This document shows positions 1-6,020 of a stretch of DNA of 6,719 bases, one piece after another. The notes under the pieces were generated by a model, which saw only the letters and a program-made list of their open reading frames with translations, had not been told where the DNA came from and ran no database searches. Where the stretch lies: NCBI GenBank assembly GCA_902465755.1, contig CABQOK010000081.1, positions 1 through 6,719 of the forward strand, read 5' to 3'. Made by a program: the position numbers and the translations under genes. Numbering within the stretch: the first letter of the stretch is position 1; every line of letters begins with the position of its first letter. The DNA comes from an uncultured Anaerococcus sp. (GTDB taxonomy: Bacteria; Bacillota; Clostridia; Tissierellales; Peptoniphilaceae).

Positions 1-844
1 TTTCAATGTTCATATTATCCATCTCAGACTTTTTAAGCTCAGCCAAGTCGGTTTTTATCGACCTATCAATCTCCTGTTCACTATCCTTAAGGAGGTCAAT
101 TCTATTTTCATATTCTGATTTCCTCTCCTCTAGGACCTTTTCTATTTCAGGAAAATCGTGTGTGATAATAAAGTCCCTATCTACCAGATCCGATATTTCT
201 TCATTATATGAGATGATATTTGAAAGATCATTATCTATGTATTCCATCTTTTGGATACTATCTTTAGCCATTTCCTTAATTTTATCTTGGAAGTTTTTAT
301 ATTCATAGGTCTTAAATATATCTCCCAAAAGCTTAGCCTTGTCGGTGGACTTGGCAGATAGAAACTCTTGGAATTTCCCCTGGGCAAGAAGCATTACCTT
401 GGAGAATTGCTTATCATCGAGACCTATAATATTTTTAATCATCTCATCTGTCTCGGTTTTCTTCTCGCTTAGAAGAGTAACCTTATCTGTAATATCGTAT
501 AAACTTACAGCATTTCCTATATTTTGACCGATTTTAGTCTTCTTTGCAACCTGTCTTGGGATTCTCTCTATCCTATAGATTTTATCCCCTACTTCAAAGT
601 CAAGAGATACGTAGGTGTAGGGATCTTCTTCTGATAAAAAGTCGCACCTTAGTCTATCAGCGGATATGTCTCTTGATACCTTCCCATACAAGGCGAAATT
701 TATAGCATCAAAAATGCTGGTCTTACCTGAACCAGTCGCCCCCGATATTAGAAATATTTTTTTCTCGAAAAGAGTCGTAAAGTCTATATCGACCTCTTCC
801 TTGTAGGTTATAAAACCTCTCATTTTCAGTCTTCTTGGTCGCAT
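1..844 (-). CDS. sbcC: SbcC exonuclease subunit, N-terminal part (gene runs off left edge)
   Basis: SbcC is the Rad50-like ATPase of the SbcCD complex, which opens hairpins and trims DNA ends in the cytoplasm. Only 281 residues are present, against roughly 1000 in the family. Seen: N-terminus MRPRRLKMRGFITYKEE, beta strand IFLISG, Walker A GATGSGKT (residues 35-42), FDAINFALYGK just after it, and the Q-loop region LLAQGKFQEF with Gln155, followed by charged helical sequence that begins the coiled coil. The signature, Walker B and C-terminal lobe lie outside the window. I chose the ATG at 842-844 over an internal ATG at 821-823 for two reasons: it restores the family's usual MRP-x-x-L start, and it has an AAAGGA ribosome site about 7 bases upstream, whereas the internal ATG has none. 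This start overlaps the end of sbcD by 19 bases, suggesting translational coupling. I see no frameshift in the part present. Confidence 0.93.
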   Translation of the reverse strand, partial: MRPRRLKMRGFITYKEEVDIDFTTLFEKKIFLISGATGSGKTSIFDAINFALYGKVSRDISADRLRCDFLSEEDPYTYVSLDFEVGDKIYRIERIPRQVAKKTKIGQNIGNAVSLYDITDKVTLLSEKKTETDEMIKNIIGLDDKQFSKVMLLAQGKFQEFLSAKSTDKAKLLGDIFKTYEYKNFQDKIKEMAKDSIQKMEYIDNDLSNIISYNEEISDLVDRDFIITHDFPEIEKVLEERKSEYENRIDLLKDSEQEIDRSIKTDLAELKKSEMDNMNIE

Positions 845-1941
845 AAGCCTATCCTTTGTATAAGTTGGGTGTCTTTTTGTTTAAGGTCTTCATCCATTTT
901 GAAATGGTAAAATTCAGCAAAAAGCTCGAGCAAATTCTTATTTTCTATGTCCACATCATAACTATCTTTCCTCTCAAATACTGCCTTGTTGGCGTAAGTG
1001 ATTGAGACAGCCCTAGGGAATTTCTCCTTTAACCTTGCCATGGCATTTTCGTGAATATAGGAATCTTCTAGGATAAATTTGATATAATCCTCTGACCCTT
1101 CTTCCTTTAGGATTTCTTCAAACATTCCCCTTTTTGTAACAAAATCCCTCAAGAAGGGAATTTCAATTTTTCTTATTTCCGCCTTATCTTTAAGGTCAAC
1201 TAGGCTTACAGTTTTTGTAAGATTTTCCTCATCAAAGGAATATTTCATAAAAGTTCCTGAATATCTGATCTTAGGATCTAAGACGAAATGCGCCCTATGA
1301 AGATGGCCCAGGGCTACATAGTCGAAATTTTCAAATAAACTTGCATCCATGGCGTCAGTTCCTCCGATAGTAAGAGGCTTCTGCCCTTCGTCATAGACTT
1401 CTTTGTCAAATGAACTCATATTTGAAGCGTAGCAATGAGTGATAAGCACATTCCTATCCCTATAGTCAATAGCTTCTAGGGCATATTTATAGACATCGGT
1501 GAAATTATCTATAGATGAATCAAAGATTGTTTTCGCCTTATTTATGGAAATAAAGGGAATGAGATAGAAGTTAACTTTCCCAAAATCATCCTCAAAGCTA
1601 ATAGGATTTTTGTCATATTCGCTTACTAGATAGTAATTATTGGACCTGTAGAATCTCTTGTTGATATCAAGTCTCTTAGATGAATCGTGATTTCCAGAAA
1701 TAGCTAGGACCTTCTTACCTAAATCAAAGACTATCTCTTCGATAAAGTTAGAATAAAGATCCATGGCCTCGGCGCTTGGAATAATAGTATCGAAGATATC
1801 TCCTGCAATCATCACTATATCGACATCTTCTTCTTTTATAATTTTGATAAGCTCAGTTAGGGCAAAGCCTTGCTCTTCGATTAGGGAATACGAACCGATA
1901 TTTTTTCCTAAATGTAGGTCTGATAGGTGGAGGAGTCTCAC
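826..1941 (-). CDS. sbcD: SbcD nuclease subunit (Mre11-like metallophosphoesterase)
   Basis: SbcD is the Mn-dependent nuclease of the SbcCD (bacterial Mre11-Rad50) complex, giving ATP-dependent double-strand exonuclease and hairpin endonuclease activity in the cytoplasm. The 371-residue protein has all the calcineurin-like phosphoesterase motifs in order: SDLHLG (Asp8, His10), AGDIFD (Asp48), SGNHD (Asn84, His85), LITHCYAS (His169) and GHLHRAH (His213, His215). The motif RYSGTFMKYSFDE, typical of SbcD, follows near residues 226-238, and then a C-terminal capping region of about 130 residues. The start is GTG at 1939-1941, sharing bases with the yaaA stop (GTGA), with AAGGAG six bases upstream. 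The next gene, sbcC, overlaps its 3' end, as expected for subunits made in fixed proportion. Length and motifs look intact. Confidence 0.96.
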   Translation of the reverse strand: MRLLHLSDLHLGKNIGSYSLIEEQGFALTELIKIIKEEDVDIVMIAGDIFDTIIPSAEAMDLYSNFIEEIVFDLGKKVLAISGNHDSSKRLDINKRFYRSNNYYLVSEYDKNPISFEDDFGKVNFYLIPFISINKAKTIFDSSIDNFTDVYKYALEAIDYRDRNVLITHCYASNMSSFDKEVYDEGQKPLTIGGTDAMDASLFENFDYVALGHLHRAHFVLDPKIRYSGTFMKYSFDEENLTKTVSLVDLKDKAEIRKIEIPFLRDFVTKRGMFEEILKEEGSEDYIKFILEDSYIHENAMARLKEKFPRAVSITYANKAVFERKDSYDVDIENKNLLELFAEFYHFKMDEDLKQKDTQLIQRIGLCDQED

Positions 1942-2660
1942 GCCTTTCTCCTTATAAATACGAAATTATCCCCGGTAGACAAATAAGGATCGAAGATATA
2001 TCCGTCGATTTCAATCTTCTTTATCTCTTCTGGATCTTCTATCTTCTTTGTAATAATCTCTTTGAGGAATCTCCCCCTCATCTGTTTGGTCCAAGCGACA
2101 ATTGATCTTAGCTTTCCATTTTTCTCATCCTTAAAATCTATAGTTATAAATTGGTCTTCTTCCTTAAGAAATGGCCTGATGGTCTTAGAATATTCCTTAC
2201 TAGCAAGATTAATCACAGTCTCTTTATCCCTAAAGACTTCCTTGTAGATATCATCCTCCCAAAAATCATAGAGATCGATCATCTTGTTATCAAAATACAA
2301 CCTATAATCTCTAATACCAGAATATGGCTTAAGGGCCCCATAGAGGGCAGAGATTATATATACATGGTCATTTAAGTAGGCTAAGTCAGTAAAGTCCTCC
2401 TCAGAAAATTGCTTGAAAACTAAACCATCATAGGAAAAGAGAGCGGGATTATCTAAATGATTAAAATCAAATTCCTTATAATCAAAATAAGCCTTCTCGG
2501 TTAGCTCATCATTGGTCTGATTGAGATTGCCTATTTCATTTAAACTAAGCCTTTGAATCTTTTCTACAAGATCTCGAGTTTTTTCTTCAAATAAAATATC
2601 ATCTGTCTTTCTATTTTCAAAATGTTTGAATCTTTTTGCTGGTGATATAATAATTTTCAT
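1938..2660 (-). CDS. yaaA: YaaA/UPF0246 peroxide-stress response protein
   Basis: This is a 240-residue member of the YaaA (UPF0246, formerly DUF328) family. In E. coli YaaA is an OxyR-controlled DNA-binding protein that lowers free iron and limits Fenton damage under peroxide; the biochemical mechanism is not settled. Seen: the hallmark N-terminus MKIIISPAKRF, LFSYDGLVFKQF (residues 74-85), YIISALYGALKPYSGIRDYRL (101-121), LYDFWEDDI (130-138), INLASKEYSK (150-159), DFKDEKNGK with QMRGRF (175-198), and a C-terminal GDNFVFIRR. Length is close to the family's usual 250-260. Start ATG at 2658-2660 has AAGGAAGG four bases upstream. It is the first gene of a three-gene minus-strand cluster with sbcD and sbcC. 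That context fits a role in limiting or repairing oxidative DNA damage, but it is inference. Confidence 0.95.
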   Translation of the reverse strand: MKIIISPAKRFKHFENRKTDDILFEEKTRDLVEKIQRLSLNEIGNLNQTNDELTEKAYFDYKEFDFNHLDNPALFSYDGLVFKQFSEEDFTDLAYLNDHVYIISALYGALKPYSGIRDYRLYFDNKMIDLYDFWEDDIYKEVFRDKETVINLASKEYSKTIRPFLKEEDQFITIDFKDEKNGKLRSIVAWTKQMRGRFLKEIITKKIEDPEEIKKIEIDGYIFDPYLSTGDNFVFIRRKA

Positions 2661-2664
2661 AATA

Positions 2665-2672
2665 CCTTCCTT
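2665..2672 (-). promoter_or_regulatory. yaaA ribosome binding site
   Basis: On the minus strand AAGGAAGG lies four bases before the yaaA ATG. It is a strong purine-rich Shine-Dalgarno sequence and fixes the start. Confidence 0.75.
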
Positions 2673-2685
2673 ATATATACACTAT

Positions 2686-2716
2686 ACTATAAAGTCCCTA
2701 CCCTTTTACATGTCAT
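2686..2716 (-). promoter_or_regulatory. Possible promoter for yaaA-sbcD-sbcC
   Basis: On the minus strand ATGACA (-35-like, one mismatch to TTGACA, at 2716-2711) and TATAGT (-10-like, 2691-2686) are separated by 19 bases. A second TATAGT at 2686-2681 overlaps the first by one base. The site sits between the importer terminator and yaaA, where a promoter is needed, but the spacing is long and the elements are imperfect. Confidence 0.35.
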
Positions 2717-2727
2717 AAATCCTCACG

Positions 2728-2751
2728 AAAAAAGCAGGCCGCAGCCTGCCT
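2728..2751 (-). terminator. Intrinsic terminator downstream of znuB
   Basis: Read on the minus strand, a GC-rich hairpin with arms GCAGGC and GCCTGC around a TGCG tetraloop is followed by six T residues. Two weaker outer pairs, one of them G-U, extend the stem to about 8 bp. It lies about 57 bases after the znuB stop and before the yaaA promoter region, so it should end the importer transcript and insulate yaaA-sbcDC from it. Confidence 0.88.
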
Positions 2752-2807
2752 GTATTTATATCATTAAATTTACTACAACTTTATTATCTTCTAATTTATC
2801 CCTTAAT

Positions 2808-3617
2808 CTATTTCTTAACCATAATCTTTTTTCTAATAAGACTAACAATAGAAACTATTATCAAAAATCCTATAGCTATTAGGACTATGGCCCCACCTGG
2901 CTTTACTCCCTTATAGAAACTTAGGCTTATACCTGAAATCATAAATATGAGGGATAGGATTATGGAAAGGATATAGGATGACTTGTAGGATTTACTAAGG
3001 ATTAAGGAAGTCGCAACCGGTATTACCATAAGGGAGGTTATCATCAAGGCACCTACCGTCTTTGCGGAAATCGCTACTGTTATTGCAGTAATCAAGGTGA
3101 AGAAGGAATCCACAAGCTCGGTCCTTACTCCAGAAAGCCTACTCATCATTGGATTTATGGAATTATATAGGAGGGCATTATAAAAATAGAGGGAAACTAC
3201 AAGTACCACTACAAATATAATCCCAATAAGAATGAGATCATCCTTTCCTACAGTCGTAATTGAACCGAACATGAAGGATTCAAAACTCGTTCCTCCGGGG
3301 GTGAAGTCTGAAAGAACAGCCGCAAGACCAATTCCTGCACTCATCACTATGGCTGTCGCCATATCTCCATATTGGTCGAACCTCCTTCTAATAATTTCAA
3401 TAGCAAAACTTGCGAGTATACATATTAGTAAAGAAGTCCACAAAGGATTAACTCCAAGAATTAAACCAATAGCCACACCAGAAAGGGAGGAATGGCTTAG
3501 GGCATCCCCTATCATGGAGGTTCTTCTATTTATCATTACCACACCAATCATGGGAATAATTATAGCAAGCATGGCTCCTGCAAGAAGGGCCCTTATCATA
3601 AAATCATACTTAAGCAT
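2808..3617 (-). CDS. znuB: Zinc/manganese ABC transporter permease (ABC-3 family)
   Basis: This is the membrane subunit of a metal-ion ABC importer, forming the dimeric channel that receives metal from the ZnuA-like lipoprotein. The 269-residue protein is very hydrophobic, with about eight membrane segments judged by eye (near residues 9-29, 44-76, 86-103, 127-146, 170-190, 192-208, 214-234 and 241-261). ABC-3 family motifs are clear: RRTSMIGDALSHSSLSGVAIG (31-51), the FMFGSITTV stretch (115-123), and GVRTELVDSFFTLITA followed by GALMITSLMVIPVATSL (189-205). The ATG start lies inside the end of znuC (8-base overlap), indicating coupled translation. It is last in the operon and followed by a terminator. 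Sequence alone does not separate zinc from manganese permeases; zinc is inferred from the His-rich partner and the adjacent Fur-family gene. Confidence 0.94.
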   Translation of the reverse strand: MLKYDFMIRALLAGAMLAIIIPMIGVVMINRRTSMIGDALSHSSLSGVAIGLILGVNPLWTSLLICILASFAIEIIRRRFDQYGDMATAIVMSAGIGLAAVLSDFTPGGTSFESFMFGSITTVGKDDLILIGIIFVVVLVVSLYFYNALLYNSINPMMSRLSGVRTELVDSFFTLITAITVAISAKTVGALMITSLMVIPVATSLILSKSYKSSYILSIILSLIFMISGISLSFYKGVKPGGAIVLIAIGFLIIVSIVSLIRKKIMVKK

Positions 3618-4275
3618 TAATTAGCCTCCCTTCCTTAAGAACTACTGTCTTTGTTACAAATTCCTTAATAAGAGCCATCTCATGGCTTATAATTAGGATT
3701 GTAATCCCATGATCTTGGTTTAAATGAAGCAAGAGTTTTAGGAAATCTTCCTTATGCCTTGCGTCAATTCCTACAGTTGGCTCATCTAAGATTAATATTT
3801 CTGGTGTCGAAACAAGGGCTCTTGCAATCATGACCCTTTGTTGCTGACCTCCAGAAAGCTTATTGAAGGGTCTATCCATCAAGTCTTCAATAGACAGGGA
3901 TTCGAAGATATTTTCTGTCTTAAGCCTTACCTTCCTTGTCGCCATATTGAAGAAATTAAATTCCTTATAAAGTCCCAGACTTACATATTCCTTGCAAGTA
4001 ACTGGAAAGGCAATTTTGGCCGAGTCATTTACCTGTGGAACGTAGCCGATCTTCTCGAATTCATCGAACTCTTCTATAGGCTTACCCAAAATATTAATCT
4101 CTCCAGAGTCCTTCTTGATAGCCTTTAGGATTAGCTTGATTAGAGTCGACTTTCCTGAGCCGTTCTCTCCGCTTATAGCAAGAAAGTCCCCCTTATCGAG
4201 CTCTAGGTTGATATCATTTAGTATTAAATTTTCTTCATATCCAAACTTTAAGTTTTTAATTCCTAGTAATTTCAT
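3610..4275 (-). CDS. znuC: Zinc/manganese ABC transporter ATP-binding protein
   Basis: This is the cytoplasmic ATPase powering the metal importer. All ABC motifs are present in 221 residues: Walker A GENGSGKST (36-44), Q-loop Gln81 in YVPQ, signature LSGGQ (140-144), Walker B LILDEP with catalytic Glu165, D-loop near 170, and H-loop His198 in IISHEM. Length is normal for this subfamily, with no C-terminal regulatory domain. It lies 57 bases after znuA and overlaps znuB by 8 bases. Start ATG at 4273-4275 gives the expected N-terminus (MKLLGIKNLKFGYEE). The start is odd in lacking a well-placed ribosome site: the only purine run, AGGGG, is 13 bases upstream. A TATAAT at 4288-4283 sits just in front of the start. 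Confidence 0.94.
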   Translation of the reverse strand: MKLLGIKNLKFGYEENLILNDINLELDKGDFLAISGENGSGKSTLIKLILKAIKKDSGEINILGKPIEEFDEFEKIGYVPQVNDSAKIAFPVTCKEYVSLGLYKEFNFFNMATRKVRLKTENIFESLSIEDLMDRPFNKLSGGQQQRVMIARALVSTPEILILDEPTVGIDARHKEDFLKLLLHLNQDHGITILIISHEMALIKEFVTKTVVLKEGRLINA

Positions 4276-4332
4276 ATACTTAATTATACCCCTAGGCTCT
4301 TTATTTTTATAGTCTTTGTATAATTTTTTCCC

Positions 4333-5460
4333 CTATGATAGAGAATCGTAGATTGCTTCTAGGTTTTCCTTGATCATTTCTTGGTAGGTCTTGTTTGAAG
4401 AAAGCTCTTCGTCAGTTGCAAACTCGAGTGTGTTGATTGGCTTAGCCTCAGCACCGATTTCATCTGCTAGGGTCTTTGCTTCCTTATCAGAACCGCCCAT
4501 CTCGTAGAAGACTGTCTTTATTTTTTCAGCCTTAGCTAGGTCAGATACTTCCTTAAGGACCTTAGCATCAGCTTCTCCAGTAGATGTTAGGGAGTTAAGT
4601 GGGATTTGTTCTAGGTCAAACTCACGAGCAAGGTAACCGAAAGCTTGGTGAGGTACAATAAACTTCTTGTTATCTACACTTGCAAATTTATCCTTGTATT
4701 CAGCCACTATATCATCAAGTTCCTTGGCAATCTTTTCGTAATTAGCCATGTAATAATCCTTGTTGGCAGGATCTACTTCAGAAAGCTTATCAGCTATTAC
4801 CTTAGCTTGAGCCTTACCATTGGCTGGATCTAGCCATATGTGTGGGTCAAATTCGCCATGGTGGTGATGGTGTTCGTGACCTTCCTTGCCATTTTCATGG
4901 CCGTGATCGTGGTCTGCATCTTCATGATCATGGTCATGGTCAGCATCCTCGTGGTCATGTTCGTGGTCTGCGTCTTCATGGTCATGATCGTGATCATCTT
5001 CACTTGCCTTTATAAGGTCAATTCCCTCGCTTGTATTTACTATATCAATATCTACTGTGTTTTTTACGGCTTCTTCCCACTCTTCCATGCCAGCACCATT
5101 TACAAACATAAGTTTTGATGTGGATAATTCTGCAATTTCCTTTGCAGAAGGCTCAAACCCGTGACTTTCTGTTTTAAGATTTGTAAAAGATTTTACCTCA
5201 AACTTATCTCCTGCGATTTGCTTAGTGAGATTATAGATTGGGAAAAATGAAGCATAGATTACATTTTCTTCACTAGCTTTTTCAGAAGAAGAATCCTCCT
5301 CATCTTCCCTAGACTTAGCTTGGTCTTTAGTTTCTTCCTTTACACTCATTTCTTCTTTTGTTTCATTAGAATCAGTCTTTGCATTTTCTTGAGCATTGTT
5401 TCCGCAAGCAGCAAGAACTGCACTTAGGGCTAAAACTCCAATTATATTTTTAACTTTCAT
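4333..5460 (-). CDS. znuA: Zinc ABC transporter substrate-binding lipoprotein with His-rich loop
   Basis: This is the extracytoplasmic metal-binding lipoprotein of the importer (cluster A-I/TroA fold), 375 residues. Residues 1-18 form a lipoprotein signal ending in the lipobox LAAC, so Cys19 should be lipidated. A polar, acidic linker rich in Glu, Lys and Ser (20-66) precedes the mature fold, which starts at VIYASFFPIYNLTKQIAG. Likely metal ligands by family position are His100 (ESHGFEP), His207 (DPHIWLDP), His271 (VPHQAFGYLA) and an acidic residue near Glu320 (FYEMGG). Between the first two lies a loop (157-201) with 18 His among Asp and Glu, built from three 9-residue repeats of type HDHDHEDAD plus a run of five His. 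Such loops mark ZnuA/AdcA-type zinc proteins more than manganese ones. ATG start with AAGGAG six bases upstream. First gene of the operon; expression is probably controlled by the divergent Fur-family protein. Confidence 0.95.
   Translation of the reverse strand: MKVKNIIGVLALSAVLAACGNNAQENAKTDSNETKEEMSVKEETKDQAKSREDEEDSSSEKASEENVIYASFFPIYNLTKQIAGDKFEVKSFTNLKTESHGFEPSAKEIAELSTSKLMFVNGAGMEEWEEAVKNTVDIDIVNTSEGIDLIKASEDDHDHDHEDADHEHDHEDADHDHDHEDADHDHGHENGKEGHEHHHHHGEFDPHIWLDPANGKAQAKVIADKLSEVDPANKDYYMANYEKIAKELDDIVAEYKDKFASVDNKKFIVPHQAFGYLAREFDLEQIPLNSLTSTGEADAKVLKEVSDLAKAEKIKTVFYEMGGSDKEAKTLADEIGAEAKPINTLEFATDEELSSNKTYQEMIKENLEAIYDSLS
4912..4992 (-). repeat. Three 27-base tandem repeats encoding the ZnuA His/Asp loop
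   Basis: Three consecutive 27-base units (4912-4938, 4939-4965, 4966-4992) lie in frame within znuA. Read on the coding strand they give HDHDHEDAD, HEHDHEDAD and HDHDHEDAD (residues 157-183). Units differ mostly at third codon positions, so this is a duplicated segment kept for its protein sequence. A degenerate fourth unit (HDHGHENGK) follows in the protein. Unit number may vary between strains. Confidence 0.9.
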
Positions 5461-5466
5461 TTAAAA

Positions 5467-5472
5467 CTCCTT
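5467..5472 (-). promoter_or_regulatory. znuA ribosome binding site
   Basis: AAGGAG on the minus strand, six bases before the znuA ATG; a consensus Shine-Dalgarno. Confidence 0.8.
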
Positions 5473-5477
5473 TTCTT

Positions 5478-5496
5478 TTTGCAACCAGTTTGCAAC
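5478..5496. repeat. Paired TTTGCAAC repeats in the znuA leader
   Basis: TTTGCAAC occurs at 5478-5485 and again at 5489-5496, an 11-base period of about one helical turn. Because TTGCAA is itself a palindrome, the pair also reads as a 17-base inverted pattern, TTGCAAACTGGTTGCAA on the minus strand. It overlaps the predicted znuA transcription start and early leader, so it could be a second protein-binding site. The upstream copy may also serve as a weak -35 for the divergent gene. Function unproven. Confidence 0.5.
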
Positions 5497-5508
5497 AATG
5501 ATTATATT
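5479..5508 (+). promoter_or_regulatory. Possible promoter for the Fur-family regulator
   Basis: On the plus strand TTGCAA (5479-5484) and TATATT (5503-5508) are 18 bases apart, which would give a leader of about 44 bases and place this -10 within the palindromic operator, allowing autoregulation. An alternative -10, TATAAT at 5536-5541, is a better hexamer but has no convincing -35. It would also start transcription almost on the ribosome site. I cannot decide between them. Confidence 0.3.
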
Positions 5509-5514
5509 ATCATT
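5497..5514. promoter_or_regulatory. Candidate Fur-family (Zur) operator over the znuA -10
   Basis: AATGATTATATTATCATT is an 18-base inverted repeat symmetric at 16 of 18 positions, with arms AATGAT and ATCATT. Its core TGATTAT/ATTATCA resembles Fur, Zur and PerR boxes, whose half-sites are typically of the TGATAAT/ATTATCA type. It covers the znuA -10 hexamer (5501-5506) exactly and also a possible -10 for the divergent regulator. Occupancy would block transcription of the importer. The match to known boxes is from memory and approximate. Confidence 0.6.
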
Positions 5515-5528
5515 TTTTTATCTGTCAA
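5501..5528 (-). promoter_or_regulatory. znuACB promoter
   Basis: On the minus strand TTGACA (5528-5523) and TATAAT (5506-5501) are separated by 16 bases; both hexamers match the housekeeping sigma consensus perfectly. Transcription would begin near 5494, giving a leader of about 34 bases before the znuA ATG. A promoter this strong makes sense only if it is repressed when metal is plentiful. Confidence 0.82.
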
Positions 5529-5547
5529 ATAAAAGTATAATGAAAAA

Positions 5548-5553
5548 GAGGTG
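5548..5553 (+). promoter_or_regulatory. Ribosome binding site fixing the TTG start of the regulator
   Basis: GAGGTG lies five bases before the TTG at 5559-5561. The only nearby ATG (5540-5542) reaches a stop after four codons, so this site supports the TTG start. Confidence 0.7.
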
Positions 5554-5558
5554 AGAAT

Positions 5559-5975
5559 TTGAAAATAGAAGATATTCTTAAGGACAAGGGCCTAAGAATT
5601 ACCAAACAAAGAAAGTTAATACTAGAAACAATTGCCAAGGAAGAAAACCCAATTTCTGCCGAAGAAATTTACGAAATAATAAAAGATAAGGCTAAACTTG
5701 ACTTATCCACAATATATAGAAATCTAAATACCCTAGAAGAAGCAGAAATTCTTTTAAAGACAACCAACGTCGATGGCATTAGCTACTACCAGCTAAACAA
5801 CGATGAGCACAAACACTTCATAACCTGTACGTCTTGCAAGAAGAAGTTCGTCATAGAAAACTGCCCAGTCCACTTTCTAGAAGAAAAGATAGAAAAAGAA
5901 ACAGGCTTTCTAATAAACGGTCACAACTTCGAGTTCACAGGAATTTGTCCTGAGTGTCAGAAGAAAGGAAAATAA
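5559..5975 (+). CDS. zur: Fur-family metalloregulator, probably zinc uptake regulator Zur
   Basis: This is a 138-residue Fur-superfamily repressor: a DNA-binding dimer that, with metal bound, blocks metal-uptake promoters. Seen: N-terminal winged helix with GLRITKQRKLILETI (11-25), SAEEIYEII (33-41) and recognition helix LDLSTIYRNLNTLEEAEIL (47-65), then the dimerisation domain with DEHKHFITC (His84, His86). Two CxxC pairs, Cys90/Cys93 and Cys130/Cys133, form the usual structural zinc site. An extra Cys102 and His105 (ENCPVHF) and His122 (GHNFEF) are further metal-site candidates. Start is TTG with GAGGTG upstream. Divergent placement next to znuACB, separated by 98 bases with a palindrome over the znuA -10, favours Zur. 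Fur or PerR cannot be excluded from sequence alone, and yaaA nearby keeps a peroxide or iron role in play. Confidence 0.88.
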   Translation: MKIEDILKDKGLRITKQRKLILETIAKEENPISAEEIYEIIKDKAKLDLSTIYRNLNTLEEAEILLKTTNVDGISYYQLNNDEHKHFITCTSCKKKFVIENCPVHFLEEKIEKETGFLINGHNFEFTGICPECQKKGK

Positions 5976-5978
5976 ATA

Positions 5979-6013
5979 GTCCATTATTCGACTCTTTAAA
6001 TCGTCTAATGGAC
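5979..6013. repeat. Hairpin-forming inverted repeat after the regulator gene
   Basis: GTCCATTA (5979-5986) pairs perfectly with TAATGGAC (6006-6013). Inside it GAC (5990-5992) can pair with GTC (6003-6005), giving about 11 bp with a three-base bulge and a 10-base loop. It begins three bases after the stop codon, as a terminator would, but no T-tract follows on the plus strand. It may be a poor terminator, an mRNA-end stabiliser, or an old mobile-element end. Confidence 0.6.
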
Positions 6014-6020
6014 CACTTCT

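Noticed and set aside
6..527. Plus-strand open frames opposite sbcC
   Set aside because: The minus-strand translation is an unmistakable SbcC; these are antisense shadows.
3232..3624. Plus-strand open frame of 130 codons opposite znuB
   Set aside because: Composition mirrors the antisense of a hydrophobic gene; no ribosome site or recognisable motif.
4276..4332. Terminator or attenuator between znuA and znuC
   Set aside because: No stable stem followed by T residues on the minus strand; only the short palindrome CCTAGG.
4912..4992. CRISPR-like tandem repeat
   Set aside because: Units are directly adjacent with no spacers and encode an in-frame protein repeat.
4840..5118. Plus-strand open frame rich in Val, Met and Ile resembling a membrane protein
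   Set aside because: It is the complement of the znuA His/Asp codons (GTG and ATG-type repeats), has no ribosome site, and znuA is clearly the real gene.
5540..5552. ATG upstream of the regulator as its start
   Set aside because: It hits a stop after four codons; the TTG at 5559 with GAGGTG is the only workable start.
5979..6013. Intrinsic terminator for the regulator gene
   Set aside because: Stem is good but no T-tract follows on the plus strand, so it is listed as an inverted repeat instead.
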